64,000 nt of DNA, from positions 185,109 through 249,108 of the forward strand of contig JALELS010000020.1 of the NCBI GenBank assembly GCA_022768065.1. The letters run 5' to 3'. Below, one piece after another: positions 26,898 to 37,217 of the stretch. Source of the stretch: Ruminococcus sp. (GTDB lineage Bacteria > Bacillota > Clostridia > Oscillospirales > Acutalibacteraceae). Position numbers and translations under genes: made by a program. The notes under the pieces were generated by a model. That model worked only from the letters and a program-made list of their open reading frames with translations. It had not been told where the DNA came from and did no database searches. Every line of letters begins with the position of its first letter. Position 1 is the first letter of the stretch.

Positions 26898-28684
26898 TGG
26901 AAACTCTTGAGGGACTTAAACGCACCGACTACTGCGGTACGCTTACCGCGAAAGATGTCGGAAAAACCGTTACGCTCTGCGGCTGGGTTCAGCGTCAGCG
27001 CGACCTCGGCTCACTTATATTTATAGATTTGCGCGACAGAACGGGAATCGTTCAGCTCGCATTTGACGAAAACACCGATAAGGCGGTATTTGACAAGGCC
27101 TTCTCCGCGAGAAGCGAGTATGTTCTCGCCGCGGTTGGCACGGTCAGAGAACGTTCCGCAAAAAACACCGAAATCCCCACGGGCGAAATCGAGGTTGAAG
27201 TAACGGAGCTTCGAATTCTCGGCAAGAGCGAAACTCCGCCGTTTGAGATAGTTCCGAACTGCCAAACCGCCGAGACAACAAGGCTTAAGTACCGTTATCT
27301 TGACCTGCGCAGACCCGATTTGCAGAAAAATATACTGCTTAGACATAAAATAACTAAAATAACCCGTGACTATTTTGATGAAAACGGCTTTATCGAAATA
27401 GAAACGCCGATGCTTATACGCTCCACACCCGAGGGCGCGCGCGACTTCCTTGTACCGTCAAGAATTCATAACGGCAGCTTTTACGCTCTGCCGCAGTCGC
27501 CGCAGCTTTACAAGCAGCTTTCCATGGTTGCCGGATTTGACAGATATATGCAGATAGCGCGTTGTTTCCGCGACGAAGACCTGCGCGCCGACCGTCAGCC
27601 CGAATTTACGCAGATAGATGTTGAAATGTCCTTTGTGGATATGGAGGACGTACTCGCTATGGGAGAGGGATACATCAAGCGCGTATTCAAGGACGCCATA
27701 GGCGTTGACGTGCCGACTCCGCTCCCGAGAATAACCTACAACGAGGCTATGAACCGTTACGGTTCGGACAAGCCCGACACAAGATACGGTATGGAGCTTA
27801 TCGATATAACAAACGAAGTTTCTTCGTCCGAATTTGTCGTATTCAAAAGCGCAATAGCCGAGGGCGGCACCGTCAGAGCCATCAACGCGGAAAATGCGGT
27901 ATCGGCTCTCTCAAGAAAAGAAATAGACAAGCTCACCGATTACGTAAAGGGCATAGGCGCCAAGGGTCTCGCCTGGATACGAATGACCGACGACGGTATG
28001 TCATCGTCGTTTGCCAAATTTATGACCGAGGACGAAATGAACGCCATACTCAAAAAGACAGGCGCAAAAAAGGGCGACGTTATACTGATTGTCGCCGACA
28101 AAATCAAAAATCACGTCCTTACGGTACTCGGCGCATTAAGACAAAAGGTTGCCAAGAAGCTCGATATTATCCCGGAGGGAAAATACAATTTCCTGTGGAT
28201 TACCGAGTTCCCGTTCTTTGAATATGACGAGGAGCAAAAGCAGTTTGTCGCCATGCACCACCCCTTTACCGCGCCGATGGACGAATGTATAGATTACCTC
28301 GAAACCGACAAAGCCAAGGTAAGGGCAAAGTGCTACGACCTTGTGCTCAACGGAATTGAGCTTTCAAGCGGCTCGATAAGAATAACCGACCCGCAGCTTC
28401 AGAGCAGGATTTTTGATTTGCTCGGTCTTTCCAAAGAGGAGGCATACAGCAAATTCGGCTATCTGCTCGACGCTTTCCGTTACGGCGCACCGCCGCACGG
28501 CGGAATGGGCATAGGTCTTGACAGACTTTGTATGCAGATGATAGGCTGCGACAGCCTCAGAGACGTTATCGCATATCCCAAACTCCAGAATGCGTCGGAG
28601 CCTATGACGGAATGTCCCGCTCCCGTTGACGACGAGCAATTAAAAGAGCTCGGCATAGGCGTTACGCACAAGGAGGGCGAATAA
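26897..28684 (+). CDS. aspS: Aspartate--tRNA ligase
   Basis: Class II synthetase of 595 residues. The N-terminal OB fold (VTLCGWVQRQRDLGSLIFIDLRD) binds the anticodon; the catalytic core has motif 2 (ARCFRDEDLRADRQPEFTQ), a bacterial insertion domain in the middle, and motif 3 (GGMGIGLDRLCM). Length fits the bacterial type. Whether it is discriminating or also charges tRNA-Asn cannot be told by eye. Confidence 0.97.
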   Translation: METLEGLKRTDYCGTLTAKDVGKTVTLCGWVQRQRDLGSLIFIDLRDRTGIVQLAFDENTDKAVFDKAFSARSEYVLAAVGTVRERSAKNTEIPTGEIEVEVTELRILGKSETPPFEIVPNCQTAETTRLKYRYLDLRRPDLQKNILLRHKITKITRDYFDENGFIEIETPMLIRSTPEGARDFLVPSRIHNGSFYALPQSPQLYKQLSMVAGFDRYMQIARCFRDEDLRADRQPEFTQIDVEMSFVDMEDVLAMGEGYIKRVFKDAIGVDVPTPLPRITYNEAMNRYGSDKPDTRYGMELIDITNEVSSSEFVVFKSAIAEGGTVRAINAENAVSALSRKEIDKLTDYVKGIGAKGLAWIRMTDDGMSSSFAKFMTEDEMNAILKKTGAKKGDVILIVADKIKNHVLTVLGALRQKVAKKLDIIPEGKYNFLWITEFPFFEYDEEQKQFVAMHHPFTAPMDECIDYLETDKAKVRAKCYDLVLNGIELSSGSIRITDPQLQSRIFDLLGLSKEEAYSKFGYLLDAFRYGAPPHGGMGIGLDRLCMQMIGCDSLRDVIAYPKLQNASEPMTECPAPVDDEQLKELGIGVTHKEGE

Positions 28685-28697
28685 AAAGCAAAAAATT

Positions 28698-28736
28698 ACC
28701 CGACTCGCATTCGGCTGAACCGAATGTGAATCGGGT
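28698..28736. terminator. Bidirectional terminator between aspS and glgA
   Basis: ACCCGACTCGCATTCGG pairs with CCGAATGTGAATCGGGT (two mismatches) around a CTGAA loop, with T-runs on each side; it can end both the aspS and the convergent glgA transcripts. Confidence 0.88.
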
Positions 28737-28753
28737 TTTTTATTTTACGTGAA

Positions 28754-30178
28754 TTACTCCTTGAGCAAATCCTTGTAAAGTCTTATGTATTCGTTAGCCG
28801 ACTTGCCCCAGCTGTTGTCGCACTCCATAGCGCGCTTTACAAGTATATTCCAGCCGTCACGGTTTTTATAACCCTCAAGCGCACGGCGTATTGTATAGAG
28901 CATATCGTGAGCGTTGTAATTTGCAAACGTAAATCCGTTGCCCTCGCCGTCGCCGCTGTCCTTTATCGTGTCGCGCAGACCGCCCGTCTCACGGACTATC
29001 GGTACAGAGCCGTAGCGCAGAGCTATCATCTGTGAAAGTCCGCACGGCTCGCTCTTTGACGGCATCAGGAACATATCGGTACCTGCGTAAATCTTTTTTG
29101 AAAGCGACGGAACAAATCCGAGCTTCAGGGCGAATTTATCGGGATACTTCGCCGCCATATCCTTAAAGAACTGTTCGTACTGCCATTCGCCCGAGCCGAG
29201 AACGACCATCTGCACATCGGTGCCGCCCAAAAATTCGTCAAGCACCGCTCTTACAAGGTCAAGACCTTTGTGCGAAACGAGCCTTGACACCATACCGATA
29301 AGCGGTACGTCCGCTCTCTGCGGCAAATTCATAAGCTCCTGAAGAGCCCTCTTGTTGTCCGTCTTTTTGCGGAAATCGTCAGCCGAATAATTCACAAAAA
29401 TGTCTTTATCGGTTTCGGGATTATAAAGCTCGGTGTCTATTCCGTTGAGTATGCCCGAAAGCTTCCACGAACGCTCGTTGAGGATTGTATCAAGACCGTA
29501 TGAATACCACGGGTCCAAAATCTCACTCGCATATGAGGGGCTTACGGTAGTTACCCTGTTTGCGGTCTCTATGGCGCCCTTCATAAAGTTTACGTCGCCG
29601 TCGTACTCTATAAGCGACGTTGCGCTCTGCGGTATGCCGAGCACCTCGTTTATAAGCTCCTTGCCGTATGTGCCCTGGTACTGGATATTGTGTATGGTAA
29701 ACACCGTCTTGATGTTTTCGTATCCGGGGCTGTTTGCATACATTGAGCTGTAATAGAGCGGCGTAAGAGCCGTCTGCCAATCGTTGCAGTGAATTATATC
29801 GGGCTTGAAGTCGATATAGGGTATCATCTCAAGCACCGCGCGCGAGAAGAACGCAAATCTCTCGGCGTCGTCATAATATCCGTAAATTCCGTCGCGCTTA
29901 AAATAATACTGGTTATCTATAAGATAATAGATAACGCCCTTGTACTTCGCCTCAAAAATTCCGCAGTACTGCCTGCGCCACGCCACGGGAACCGATATAC
30001 TCGTGATGAACGTCATGGTATCTTTAAGCTCCTGCTTAATGCCGTCATAGAGCGGCATAACAACGCGGCAGCCTATAAGACGTTTTCTGAGAGCCTGCGG
30101 CAAACTTCCGGCAACATCGCCGAGACCGCCCGAAGCCATAAAGGGGAGAGCCTCGCTCGCTACATATAATACTTTCAT
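28754..30178 (-). CDS. glgA: Glycogen synthase
   Basis: GT5 glucosyltransferase elongating alpha-1,4-glucan from ADP-glucose, 474 residues. ADP-glucose loop ASGGLGDVAGSLP at 16-28 (a variant of the usual KTGGL), HCNDWQTAL near 129, and the C-terminal ExxSCG-type segment LMPSKSEPCGLSQMIALRYG, which includes the catalytic Glu. Last gene of glgB-glgC-glgD-glgA. No glgP follows, so the phosphorylase for breakdown lies elsewhere. Confidence 0.96.
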   Translation of the reverse strand: MKVLYVASEALPFMASGGLGDVAGSLPQALRKRLIGCRVVMPLYDGIKQELKDTMTFITSISVPVAWRRQYCGIFEAKYKGVIYYLIDNQYYFKRDGIYGYYDDAERFAFFSRAVLEMIPYIDFKPDIIHCNDWQTALTPLYYSSMYANSPGYENIKTVFTIHNIQYQGTYGKELINEVLGIPQSATSLIEYDGDVNFMKGAIETANRVTTVSPSYASEILDPWYSYGLDTILNERSWKLSGILNGIDTELYNPETDKDIFVNYSADDFRKKTDNKRALQELMNLPQRADVPLIGMVSRLVSHKGLDLVRAVLDEFLGGTDVQMVVLGSGEWQYEQFFKDMAAKYPDKFALKLGFVPSLSKKIYAGTDMFLMPSKSEPCGLSQMIALRYGSVPIVRETGGLRDTIKDSGDGEGNGFTFANYNAHDMLYTIRRALEGYKNRDGWNILVKRAMECDNSWGKSANEYIRLYKDLLKE

Positions 30179-30230
30179 TTAAAATCGCCTCAATCAAAAA
30201 TTTGTAAACGGGAAAACACTGTTCGCCGCG

Positions 30231-31349
30231 TTAAATAACTATGCCCTTGCCTACATACACGGGATAATCTTCCGCTCCGGAGAGATTTTTATTGGGCGTT
30301 ATGGCAACGCTCTTGTCGGTAACCGTGTAGTTAAGCGAAGAGCCCGAAGCCACAAAGCTGCCCTGGCAGAGAATCGAATTTTTGACCACCGCGCCTTTTT
30401 CTATCCTTACGCCGCGGAAAAGTATAGAATTTTCAACCTCGCCGTCTATTATACAGCCGTTTGCGACGAGTGAATTTTTAACGCTTGAGCCGAGCCCGTA
30501 AATAGCCGGCATATCGTCGCGAACCTTTGTGTAGATGGGACGCTCGCTGTTAAAGAGCTGCTTGCAGTTGTCGGGGTCGAGAAGCTGCATATTTGCGTCA
30601 AAATAGCTCTGCATTGAGTCAACCGTAAGAGAAAATCCCTTTGCCTCAAAACCGAAAATGCGAAGCTTTGCGACGTTGCTCTGTATTATATCGCGCTCAA
30701 ACGACTCATGATTCAAACTTACGGCGTCGTTTACGAGCCTTTCGAGCAGAGATTTCTTCATAAGTATTATGTTCATCGAATAATCGACTATGGTGTCGCT
30801 TGCAGGCGTCATGGCAACCATTCTCACTCTGCTGTCGTCGTCAAGAGAAAACGCCATATTGTTTTGCAAGCTCGGGCATTTGCCGTGTTTATAAACAATT
30901 GTTATATCGGCAGCTTTTTCGGTGTGATAATCCATAAGCTCGTCGATATCGAGATTTATTATGTTGTTGCAGTCGGCAAAAAGTATGTACTCTTCGGTGG
31001 AGCGCGCTATAAAGCCCATATTCGCCTTGAGCGCCTCAACCCTGCCGCTGTAAAAGCCCTTGTTGCCTGCGGAGGCAAACGGCGGGAGAATAAACATACC
31101 CTCCGTCTTACGAGAGAGGTCCCACGGTTTACCCGTTCCGAGGTGATCCATAAGCGACTGATAGTTGCTCTTTGTGATAACTCCGACTTTTTCTATACCG
31201 CTGTTTACCATATTGGAAAGCGGAAAGTCGATAAGACGGTATCTGCCGGCAAACGGCACGCTGCCCATGGTGCGAAGCCCCGTCATCTCGCTGAGACACT
31301 CGTCATAAATGTTTGAATAAATAATTCCGACTATGTTATTTCCGGTCAT
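30231..31349 (-). CDS. glgD: Glucose-1-phosphate adenylyltransferase subunit GlgD
   Basis: Second ADP-glucose pyrophosphorylase subunit found in Firmicutes, 372 residues. It aligns by eye with GlgC over the start (FAGRYRLIDFPLSNMVNSGI) and the C-terminal left-handed beta-helix (hexapeptide-like VENSILFRGVRIEKGAVV). It lacks the Gly-rich N-terminal loop GGQGSRLG of GlgC, as expected for a regulatory, poorly catalytic subunit. Three bases separate its start from the glgC stop. Confidence 0.94.
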   Translation of the reverse strand: MTGNNIVGIIYSNIYDECLSEMTGLRTMGSVPFAGRYRLIDFPLSNMVNSGIEKVGVITKSNYQSLMDHLGTGKPWDLSRKTEGMFILPPFASAGNKGFYSGRVEALKANMGFIARSTEEYILFADCNNIINLDIDELMDYHTEKAADITIVYKHGKCPSLQNNMAFSLDDDSRVRMVAMTPASDTIVDYSMNIILMKKSLLERLVNDAVSLNHESFERDIIQSNVAKLRIFGFEAKGFSLTVDSMQSYFDANMQLLDPDNCKQLFNSERPIYTKVRDDMPAIYGLGSSVKNSLVANGCIIDGEVENSILFRGVRIEKGAVVKNSILCQGSFVASGSSLNYTVTDKSVAITPNKNLSGAEDYPVYVGKGIVI

Positions 31350-31352
31350 TTT

Positions 31353-32564
31353 TTAAGCCCCCTTTACGTCTTCGTCAACCATTGCTTTGGGTGCCACAAC
31401 TCCGTTTTTACCTACGGTAACACCGCTTCCGACTACGGCTACGCCCCAGTCGTCAAGGTTTTCCACATCTTCGGGACGAGCGCCGACTACGGCATTTTCT
31501 TCAATGACCGCGTTTTCGGCAACTATTGCGTACTGCACCACGGCGCCCTCTTTTATAACCGTTCCGGGCATCACTATGGAATCTCTTACCACGGCACCGC
31601 GCTCAACGGTGACATTTGAGAACAAAATCGAGAAATCAAGCTCGCCGTAAACCTGCGAACCCTCGGCAACCATTGAATTCTGCACCGTAGCCTCGGGTGA
31701 AACATAGTGCGGAGGCGCTTCGGGAGTTTTTGAATAAATTTTCCATGTGGGGTCCGAGAGGTCAAGGTCAACCTTCGGATTTAAAAGGTCAAGGTTAGCT
31801 TCCCAAAGGGAATCGATTGTTCCGACGTCCTTCCAATAGCCGTCAAAGAGATAAGCGTAGAGCTTTTCGCCTGCGGCGTGCATTGCGGGGATTACATCGT
31901 GGCCGAAGTCGTTTGACGAATTCGGATTATTCTCGTCGTCTATGAGGTACTTGCGAAGCTTTGACCAGGTGAATATGTAAACGCCCATAGAAGCCTTGTT
32001 GCTGCGCGGATTTTTCGGCTTTTCTTCAAATTCGGTTATGGCGTTGTCGTCGTCGGTAATCATAAGGCCGAAACGCGGAGCCTCTTCCCACGGGACTTCA
32101 AGCATTGCTATGGTGCAGGCTGCGCCCTTTTCCTTATGATAATCGAGCATCTTCGAGTAATCCATCTTGTAGATATGGTCGCCTGAGAGCACTGCCACAT
32201 ATTCCGGATTATATCTGTCTATAAAGTTTATGTTTTGATAAATGGCGTTTGCGGTGCCCTTGTACCATTCCGAGCCCTTTATCTGCTGATAGGGCGAGAG
32301 AATGTGGACTCCGCCCTGAGCCCTGTCAAGGTCCCACGGCTGACCGTTACCGATATAGTCGTTAAGCTCAAGCGGCTGATACTGGGTCAGAACGCCGACG
32401 GTCGAAATACCGGAATTTACACAGTTTGAAAGCGGAAAGTCGATAATTCTGTACTTACCGCCGTAAGGAACTGCGGGCTTTGCTATTTTTTTCGTCAGAA
32501 TTCCGAGTCGCGAACCCTGACCTCCTGCCAGCAGCATCGCAATACATTCCATTTTGCGTGCCAT
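31353..32564 (-). CDS. glgC: Glucose-1-phosphate adenylyltransferase catalytic subunit GlgC
   Basis: Makes ADP-glucose from ATP and glucose-1-phosphate, the committed step of glycogen synthesis. The 403 residues contain [45 protein letters not shown] with the metal-binding Asp, FEEKPKNP, and a C-terminal beta-helix. Length is usual. AAAGGAGG lies upstream of the ATG. Acts with GlgD in a mixed tetramer. Confidence 0.96.
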   Translation of the reverse strand: MARKMECIAMLLAGGQGSRLGILTKKIAKPAVPYGGKYRIIDFPLSNCVNSGISTVGVLTQYQPLELNDYIGNGQPWDLDRAQGGVHILSPYQQIKGSEWYKGTANAIYQNINFIDRYNPEYVAVLSGDHIYKMDYSKMLDYHKEKGAACTIAMLEVPWEEAPRFGLMITDDDNAITEFEEKPKNPRSNKASMGVYIFTWSKLRKYLIDDENNPNSSNDFGHDVIPAMHAAGEKLYAYLFDGYWKDVGTIDSLWEANLDLLNPKVDLDLSDPTWKIYSKTPEAPPHYVSPEATVQNSMVAEGSQVYGELDFSILFSNVTVERGAVVRDSIVMPGTVIKEGAVVQYAIVAENAVIEENAVVGARPEDVENLDDWGVAVVGSGVTVGKNGVVAPKAMVDEDVKGA

Positions 32565-32598
32565 AAAATTATCCTCCTTTTAAAGGCCGTAGCCTCGG

Positions 32599-32621
32599 TT
32601 TTGTACCCGACGGGTGCAAAA
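32599..32621 (-). promoter_or_regulatory. Intercistronic hairpin between glgB and glgC
   Basis: Minus strand TTTTGCACCC and GGGTACAAAA form a 9-bp interrupted stem with a GTC loop directly after the glgB stop codon and about 30 bases before glgC. There is no T-run, so it is more likely an RNA-stability or processing element than a terminator. Confidence 0.4.
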
Positions 32622-34523
32622 CTACCTTGTTTTTTTTATGTATATTGCAGACATCGGCGGCAAATCGAGAGAAATGCTCTGCTCAAAGCCGTGCATATTT
32701 ATCGATTCGGTTTTTAACTTACCTTTGTCGCCTTTTCCCTCGCCGCCGAATTCGACGTCGTCGGAATTAAATACTATTTTATATACGCCTTTTTTGGGTA
32801 TTCCTATGCGGTAGTCGTGTCGCTCAACGTTTGTAAAGTTGCAGACAACGATTATCTCTTTGCCCTTTTCGTCCATACGGCGGAACGCGATAACCGAATT
32901 ATCCTTATCGTCGGAGGATATCCACGAGAAGCCCTCCCACGAATAATCCACCTGCCAGAACGCAGGGTTTGCCTTGTAAAACTCGTTTATCTTTTTAAAA
33001 TAGTTTTGCAGCGCGCGGTGCTTCGGATAATCGAGCAACAGCCAATCTAAGCCCTTTTCGTAGTTCCACTCTATGAACTGGCCGAATTCCTGACCCATAA
33101 ACATAAGCTTTTTGCCGGGGTGCGCCATCATATATCCGAGAAAAGCACGTACTCCCGCGAACTTCTCGTCATATGTTCCGGGCATTTTGTCTATGAGCGA
33201 CTTTTTGCCGTGAACCACCTCGTCATGAGAAATGGGAAGCACAAAGTTTTCGGAAAACGCATAGAAAAGCGAAAAGGTTATACAGTCGTGATTGTATTTG
33301 CGGAAAAATCCGTCAAGCGAAAAATAGCGAAGAATATCGTTCATCCAGCCCATATTCCACTTGAAGTTAAATCCGAGACCGCCCGAGAATACGGGCTTTG
33401 TAACCATGGGCCACGAGGTGCTCTCCTCCGCTATCATCATGGCATACGGGAAGTCGCGGAAAATATTTTCGTTGAGCTTCTGCAAAAATTCGACAGCCTC
33501 AAGGTTTTCGTTGCCGCCGTTTTTATTGGGCACCCACTCGCCGTCCTTACGGTCATAGTCGAGATAGAGCATCGACGCAACGGCGTCTATTCTTATGCCG
33601 TCAAGGTGATATTTTCTGAGCCAGAACGACGCGGAGGACATCAAAAACGAGCGAACCTCGTTTCTTCCGAAGTCAAACACCCTTGTTCCCCAGCCGTAAT
33701 GCTCGCCCTTTCTGGGGTCGCTGTACTCATAGAGCGGACCGCCGTCAAATTCGTAAAGCCCGTTTGCGTCTTTCGGGAAGTGCGCCGGCACCCAGTCCAA
33801 AATAACGCCTATGCCGTTTTCGTGGCATTTATCCACAAGGTACATAAGGTCTTTAGGCTCGCCGTAACGCGACGTTGCGGCAAAGTAGCCCGTTACCTGG
33901 TAGCCCCACGAACCGTCAAACGGATATTCGGTAAGCGGCATAAACTCTATATGGGTGTAGCCCATCTTTTTGACATACGGCACAAGAGCGTCGGCAAGCG
34001 CGCGGTACGAATAGAAGTTGCCGTCGTCATACTGCTTCCAAGAGCCTGCGTGTATCTCGTAGATGTTCACGGGTGAAGCGTAAATATTTTTGCCGTTTCT
34101 GCCCTCGACCCACTTTTCGTCATGCCACTCGTAGCAATCGTCTATCTCGTAATACTTGGTGGCTGTGCCCGGACGCGTCTCCATATGGAAGCCGTACGGG
34201 TCGCATTTCATAAGCGTTCTGCCGTCGCGAGAGGTTATGCAGTATTTATACATATCATACTGCTTGATGTTTTTTATTTCCGCTTCCCAGACGCCGCCGC
34301 TCTTCGGCAAAAGCGTCATCGGATTTTCGGTTTCGGACCAGCCGTTGAAGTCGCCCGTTACGCTGACCGCCTCGGCATTCGGCGCCCATACTCTGAAAAC
34401 CACGGTATTTTTATTTTTTCTGTGAGAACCGAAGTACTCATATGCATTTGAGTTGCTGCCCTCGTGAAAAAGATAAAGCGGAACATCGTTTTCGCTCTCT
34501 TTTTTAGTCGTTTTTGTACTCAT
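32622..34523 (-). CDS. glgB: 1,4-alpha-glucan branching enzyme
   Basis: GH13 enzyme adding alpha-1,6 branches to glycogen, 633 residues. An N-terminal CBM48 (about 20-110, [21 protein letters not shown]), a barrel with nucleophile Asp in [10 protein letters not shown] near 311, acid Glu in MIAEEST near 362 and the third Asp in ISHDEVVHG, then a C-terminal beta domain. First gene of the glg operon, behind a clear promoter. Confidence 0.97.
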   Translation of the reverse strand: MSTKTTKKESENDVPLYLFHEGSNSNAYEYFGSHRKNKNTVVFRVWAPNAEAVSVTGDFNGWSETENPMTLLPKSGGVWEAEIKNIKQYDMYKYCITSRDGRTLMKCDPYGFHMETRPGTATKYYEIDDCYEWHDEKWVEGRNGKNIYASPVNIYEIHAGSWKQYDDGNFYSYRALADALVPYVKKMGYTHIEFMPLTEYPFDGSWGYQVTGYFAATSRYGEPKDLMYLVDKCHENGIGVILDWVPAHFPKDANGLYEFDGGPLYEYSDPRKGEHYGWGTRVFDFGRNEVRSFLMSSASFWLRKYHLDGIRIDAVASMLYLDYDRKDGEWVPNKNGGNENLEAVEFLQKLNENIFRDFPYAMMIAEESTSWPMVTKPVFSGGLGFNFKWNMGWMNDILRYFSLDGFFRKYNHDCITFSLFYAFSENFVLPISHDEVVHGKKSLIDKMPGTYDEKFAGVRAFLGYMMAHPGKKLMFMGQEFGQFIEWNYEKGLDWLLLDYPKHRALQNYFKKINEFYKANPAFWQVDYSWEGFSWISSDDKDNSVIAFRRMDEKGKEIIVVCNFTNVERHDYRIGIPKKGVYKIVFNSDDVEFGGEGKGDKGKLKTESINMHGFEQSISLDLPPMSAIYIKKTR

Positions 34524-34593
34524 CCTGCTCTTTAACTCCCTTCGGGAAACATAGGAATGTGCATTTTGACACTTATCCTTTTAATTATTTTTT

Positions 34594-34622
34594 ATTTTAT
34601 CAAAACAAAATATATTTTTCAA
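34594..34622 (-). promoter_or_regulatory. Promoter of the glgBCDA operon
   Basis: Minus strand TTGAAA (34617-34622), 17-base spacer, TAAAAT (34594-34599). About 70 bases lie between it and the glgB start codon. Confidence 0.75.
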
Positions 34623-34850
34623 GGGGGTTTTGACTATTTTAATCAAATTTCCGACGAACTTCATTACAGCCGTTTGTGCAGTTTGTTACAAAATTCACCT
34701 GTATTCGATTTAAGGGGTCAAACTTGTGCCGAAACCGATTTAAGATATTCGGGCGGCGGTAATTTCAGCCTTTGTTTCGCATATCCGCGGTACAATCTTA
34801 AATTAACGGCGGAGAAGCAATCATATGCGGCGCGCTTTATTTCGGCATAA
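34623..34850. other. Intergenic region upstream of glgB, nothing recognised
   Basis: About 230 bases with mixed composition between the glgB promoter and the terminator of the next minus-strand gene. I see no convincing ORF with a ribosome site, RNA structure or repeat. Confidence 0.4.
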
Positions 34851-34855
34851 AAACA

Positions 34856-34886
34856 GGGCAGTAAAAACACAAAGTTCTTACTGCCC
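34856..34886 (-). terminator. Terminator after the zinc-ribbon protein gene
   Basis: GGGCAGTAA (34856-34864) pairs with TTACTGCCC (34878-34886); in the minus direction the stem is followed by TGTTTTTA. Confidence 0.8.
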
Positions 34887-34912
34887 CGTTACAGTTATTC
34901 TTTTTCGGCGAA

Positions 34913-35332
34913 TTATTCTTCGTCGTGATCGTGACCGCAGTCGTCGCAGTCGCAGTCGTCAAGGTCGAAATCGAGCTTCGCGCCGCAGTTCGGGCACTCC
35001 GCCGAGCCGTCCTCAATGGCAGCGCCGTCGAAATATACTGTCTCGCCGCATGACGGGCACTCTACCTCGTACATATCATCGTCGTCGCAGCAGCAGCAGT
35101 CGTCATCGTCATCGCCGTAAACATACTCTTCAAGACCGTCAAGATCCTCATCAACAGCGTCAAGCTGCTCGTTTGTGAGGTCAAGCTGTTCCTCAAGCTC
35201 GGCAATGGACTGAGCCATTTCGTCTATTGTGTCAACAAGTACGTTCAAAACTTTAGCTTCGTCGGAATTCTCCTCGAGCTTAAGCATTGAAACTACGCCT
35301 TTAAGATAAGCCGCTTTTTCGGTAACTGTCAT
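34913..35332 (-). CDS. Coiled-coil, acidic, zinc-ribbon protein (CD1247 N-terminal domain-like)
   Basis: Small protein (139 residues from the second Met) made of three parts: a helical N-terminus beginning MTVTEKAAYLKGVVSML, a coiled coil rich in Glu/Leu, and an acidic stretch containing a run of four Cys amid Asp. The C-terminal zinc ribbon has CPSC and CPNC. The N-terminal part resembles a domain of unknown function often found next to efp in Clostridia. An upstream ATG at 35344 is too close to the ribosome site to be favoured, but cannot be excluded. Function unknown; possibly metal or protein binding. Confidence 0.75.
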   Translation of the reverse strand: MTVTEKAAYLKGVVSMLKLEENSDEAKVLNVLVDTIDEMAQSIAELEEQLDLTNEQLDAVDEDLDGLEEYVYGDDDDDCCCCDDDDMYEVECPSCGETVYFDGAAIEDGSAECPNCGAKLDFDLDDCDCDDCGHDHDEE

Positions 35333-35380
35333 AGTAATCACCATAGCCTTTCACAGCTACAATATTTTGGTATGCGCGGA

Positions 35381-35406
35381 CGTCTTACCGTAGCTGTCAT
35401 AAGACG
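35381..35406 (-). promoter_or_regulatory. Inverted repeat upstream of the zinc-ribbon gene
   Basis: CGTCTTA (35381-35387) and TAAGACG (35400-35406) form a 7-bp stem within the 5' region of the gene ending at 34913. It could be a leader hairpin or an operator. Confidence 0.35.
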
Positions 35407-35455
35407 CCGTATTCCTATCGGACCGCACAGACGGCAAATCCGAGAGTTATAAAAA

Positions 35456-35476
35456 GGGGCAAGAATCATTTGCCCC
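35456..35476 (-). terminator. Terminator after efp
   Basis: GGGGCAA (35456-35462) pairs with TTGCCCC (35470-35476); followed by TTTTT in the minus direction. Confidence 0.85.
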
Positions 35477-35486
35477 GTTTTTATCG

Positions 35487-36050
35487 TTATGAGTTTGCTC
35501 TTGACATATACTCGCCTGTACGGGTATCTACGTTTATCATTTCGCCCTCGTCAATAAAGAGCGGAACCTTAATCTCGGCGCCTGTTTCAAGAGTAGCCGG
35601 TTTTGTTGCGTTGGTAGCCGTGTTGCCCTTAAAGCCGGGGTCTGTTTTGGTAACCTCAAGAGTTACGAATGTGGGCGGCTCAACGCCGAATACCTTGCCC
35701 TTATAGGAAAGGATTTTGCAAACCATGTTTTCCTTTACGAACTTGAAGTTGTCTGAGAGCTCATCCTTGCTTATCGGAACAAGCTCGTATGACTCGGGGT
35801 CCATAAAGTAATAGAGATCGCCGTCGTTATAAGAGTATTCCATATCTTTTCTCTCTATAAACGCGGTCGGGAACTTATCGGTCGGGTTGAAGGTTTTTTC
35901 TACAACGCTGCCGGTAATTACATTTCTGATTTTGGTGCGGACAAAAGCAGCACCCTTGCCGGGTTTTACGTGCTGGAATTCGATTATCTGATAAACGCCG
36001 CCGTCCATTTCAAAAGTAACGCCGTTTCTGAAATCGCCTGCTGATACCAT
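35487..36050 (-). CDS. efp: Elongation factor P
   Basis: Rescues ribosomes stalled at polyproline. The start is the ATG at 36050, 9 bases after GGAGG, giving 187 residues beginning [10 protein letters not shown]; the open frame upstream of it is not family-like. The modified-lysine loop reads [10 protein letters not shown] with Lys32 in the expected place. A Lys at this site in Firmicutes may be unmodified or carry a 5-aminopentanol group; no epmA/epmB is in the window. It follows aminopeptidase P, the usual pairing in Clostridia. Confidence 0.97.
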   Translation of the reverse strand: MVSAGDFRNGVTFEMDGGVYQIIEFQHVKPGKGAAFVRTKIRNVITGSVVEKTFNPTDKFPTAFIERKDMEYSYNDGDLYYFMDPESYELVPISKDELSDNFKFVKENMVCKILSYKGKVFGVEPPTFVTLEVTKTDPGFKGNTATNATKPATLETGAEIKVPLFIDEGEMINVDTRTGEYMSRANS

Positions 36051-36149
36051 ATTTAAATCCTCCGTTTTAAACTTCGGCAAGCTTTTACCGAAGCACAATT
36101 TTAATCATATTTATTTTATAATATATCACGTTGTTTTTCAAGTGCTTTT

Positions 36150-37217
36150 TTAAAGGATTATAAGCTCTTTGGGGCAATGGGTCATATTTTCCGCTCCGTT
36201 TTCGGTTATGACCGCAAAATCCTCTATTCTCACGCCGAATTTGCCCGGAATGTAAATTCCCGGCTCAACGGTTACCACGTTGCCCTTTTTAAGGATAAAT
36301 TCGCTCGAGGGCGAGAGGTTCGGCTTTTCGTGAATTTCCACTCCGACGCCGTGGCCGAGCGAGTGGCCGAAATATTCGCCGTAGCCCGCTTTTTCTATAA
36401 TATCGCGCGAGACCTTGTCGGCATCTTTGCCCGAAACGCCTGGTCTGATGAAATCGAGCCCCGCTTTTTGCGCATCAAGAACGACACCGTAAACCTTTTT
36501 CTGCTCGTCGGTTACTTTGCCGACGGCTACCGTTCTTGTCATATCGCTGTGATACCCGTCGTAGAGCGCGCCGTAATCCATAGTGACAAAGTCGCCGATT
36601 TCAATCTTCTTTTCCGTGGGAACGCCGTGCGGCATAGACGTGTTTTTACCGCTTACCGCGATAGTCTCAAACGAGAGAGCCTCGGCGCCGTGCGTAAGCA
36701 TATAGTATTCGAGTCTGAGTGCAATTTCTTTTTCGGTGACGCCGGGCTTTATAAAGCCGCATATATCGTCGAACGCTTCCTCGGCGATTTTTTGAGCCGT
36801 CTTTATCTTTTCGATTTCGGACTCGTTTTTCACCATGCGAAGGGCGTCAATCATATTGTCAAGCTCGCCCGAAAAATCTATGCCTATTTCTTTCAGCGCG
36901 TTTTCGAATTTCGCAAGCTCCGCCACCGTCATACGCGACGCCTCAATGCCGACCTTTTCGGCACCGTGTGATTTAAAGAAGTCATGTATTTGCGAAATCT
37001 CTCTTTTTTGGAGAGCGGTTTTACATTCGGTAACCTTGTTTTCGGCGGCCTCTATATATCTGCTGTCGGTTATAAAAACGGCGTCGTCGCGCGTTACAAG
37101 CAAAAATCCGTCGGACGACGGAAATTCGGTGAAATAACGCCTGTTTTCGGGCGAAACGATAAGCGCCGAATCAATAACTTTTGAATTTTTCAACAAAAAC
37201 TGCAATTCTTTAATCAT
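36150..37217 (-). CDS. Xaa-Pro aminopeptidase (M24B)
   Basis: Removes N-terminal residues preceding proline; dinuclear metal enzyme. From the start at 37217 it has 355 residues: an N-terminal creatinase-like domain and the pita-bread domain with metal ligands in VTMDYGALYDGYHSDMTRT, HSLGHGVGVEIHE, TVEPGIYI and VRIEDFAV. The ATG at 37217 has GGTG upstream and overlaps the yqeG stop by 8 bases; the earlier in-frame Met codons lack a ribosome site. Neighbour of efp, fitting a shared theme of proline-containing peptides. Confidence 0.94.
   Translation of the reverse strand: MIKELQFLLKNSKVIDSALIVSPENRRYFTEFPSSDGFLLVTRDDAVFITDSRYIEAAENKVTECKTALQKREISQIHDFFKSHGAEKVGIEASRMTVAELAKFENALKEIGIDFSGELDNMIDALRMVKNESEIEKIKTAQKIAEEAFDDICGFIKPGVTEKEIALRLEYYMLTHGAEALSFETIAVSGKNTSMPHGVPTEKKIEIGDFVTMDYGALYDGYHSDMTRTVAVGKVTDEQKKVYGVVLDAQKAGLDFIRPGVSGKDADKVSRDIIEKAGYGEYFGHSLGHGVGVEIHEKPNLSPSSEFILKKGNVVTVEPGIYIPGKFGVRIEDFAVITENGAENMTHCPKELIIL

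Noticed and set aside
33120..34076. 318-residue ORF on the plus strand
   Set aside because: Lies wholly antisense inside glgB, no ribosome site, composition of a frame shadow.
34557..34850. 97-residue ORF upstream of glgB
   Set aside because: No ribosome site, overlaps the glgB promoter in the opposite direction, and reads as random AT-rich sequence.
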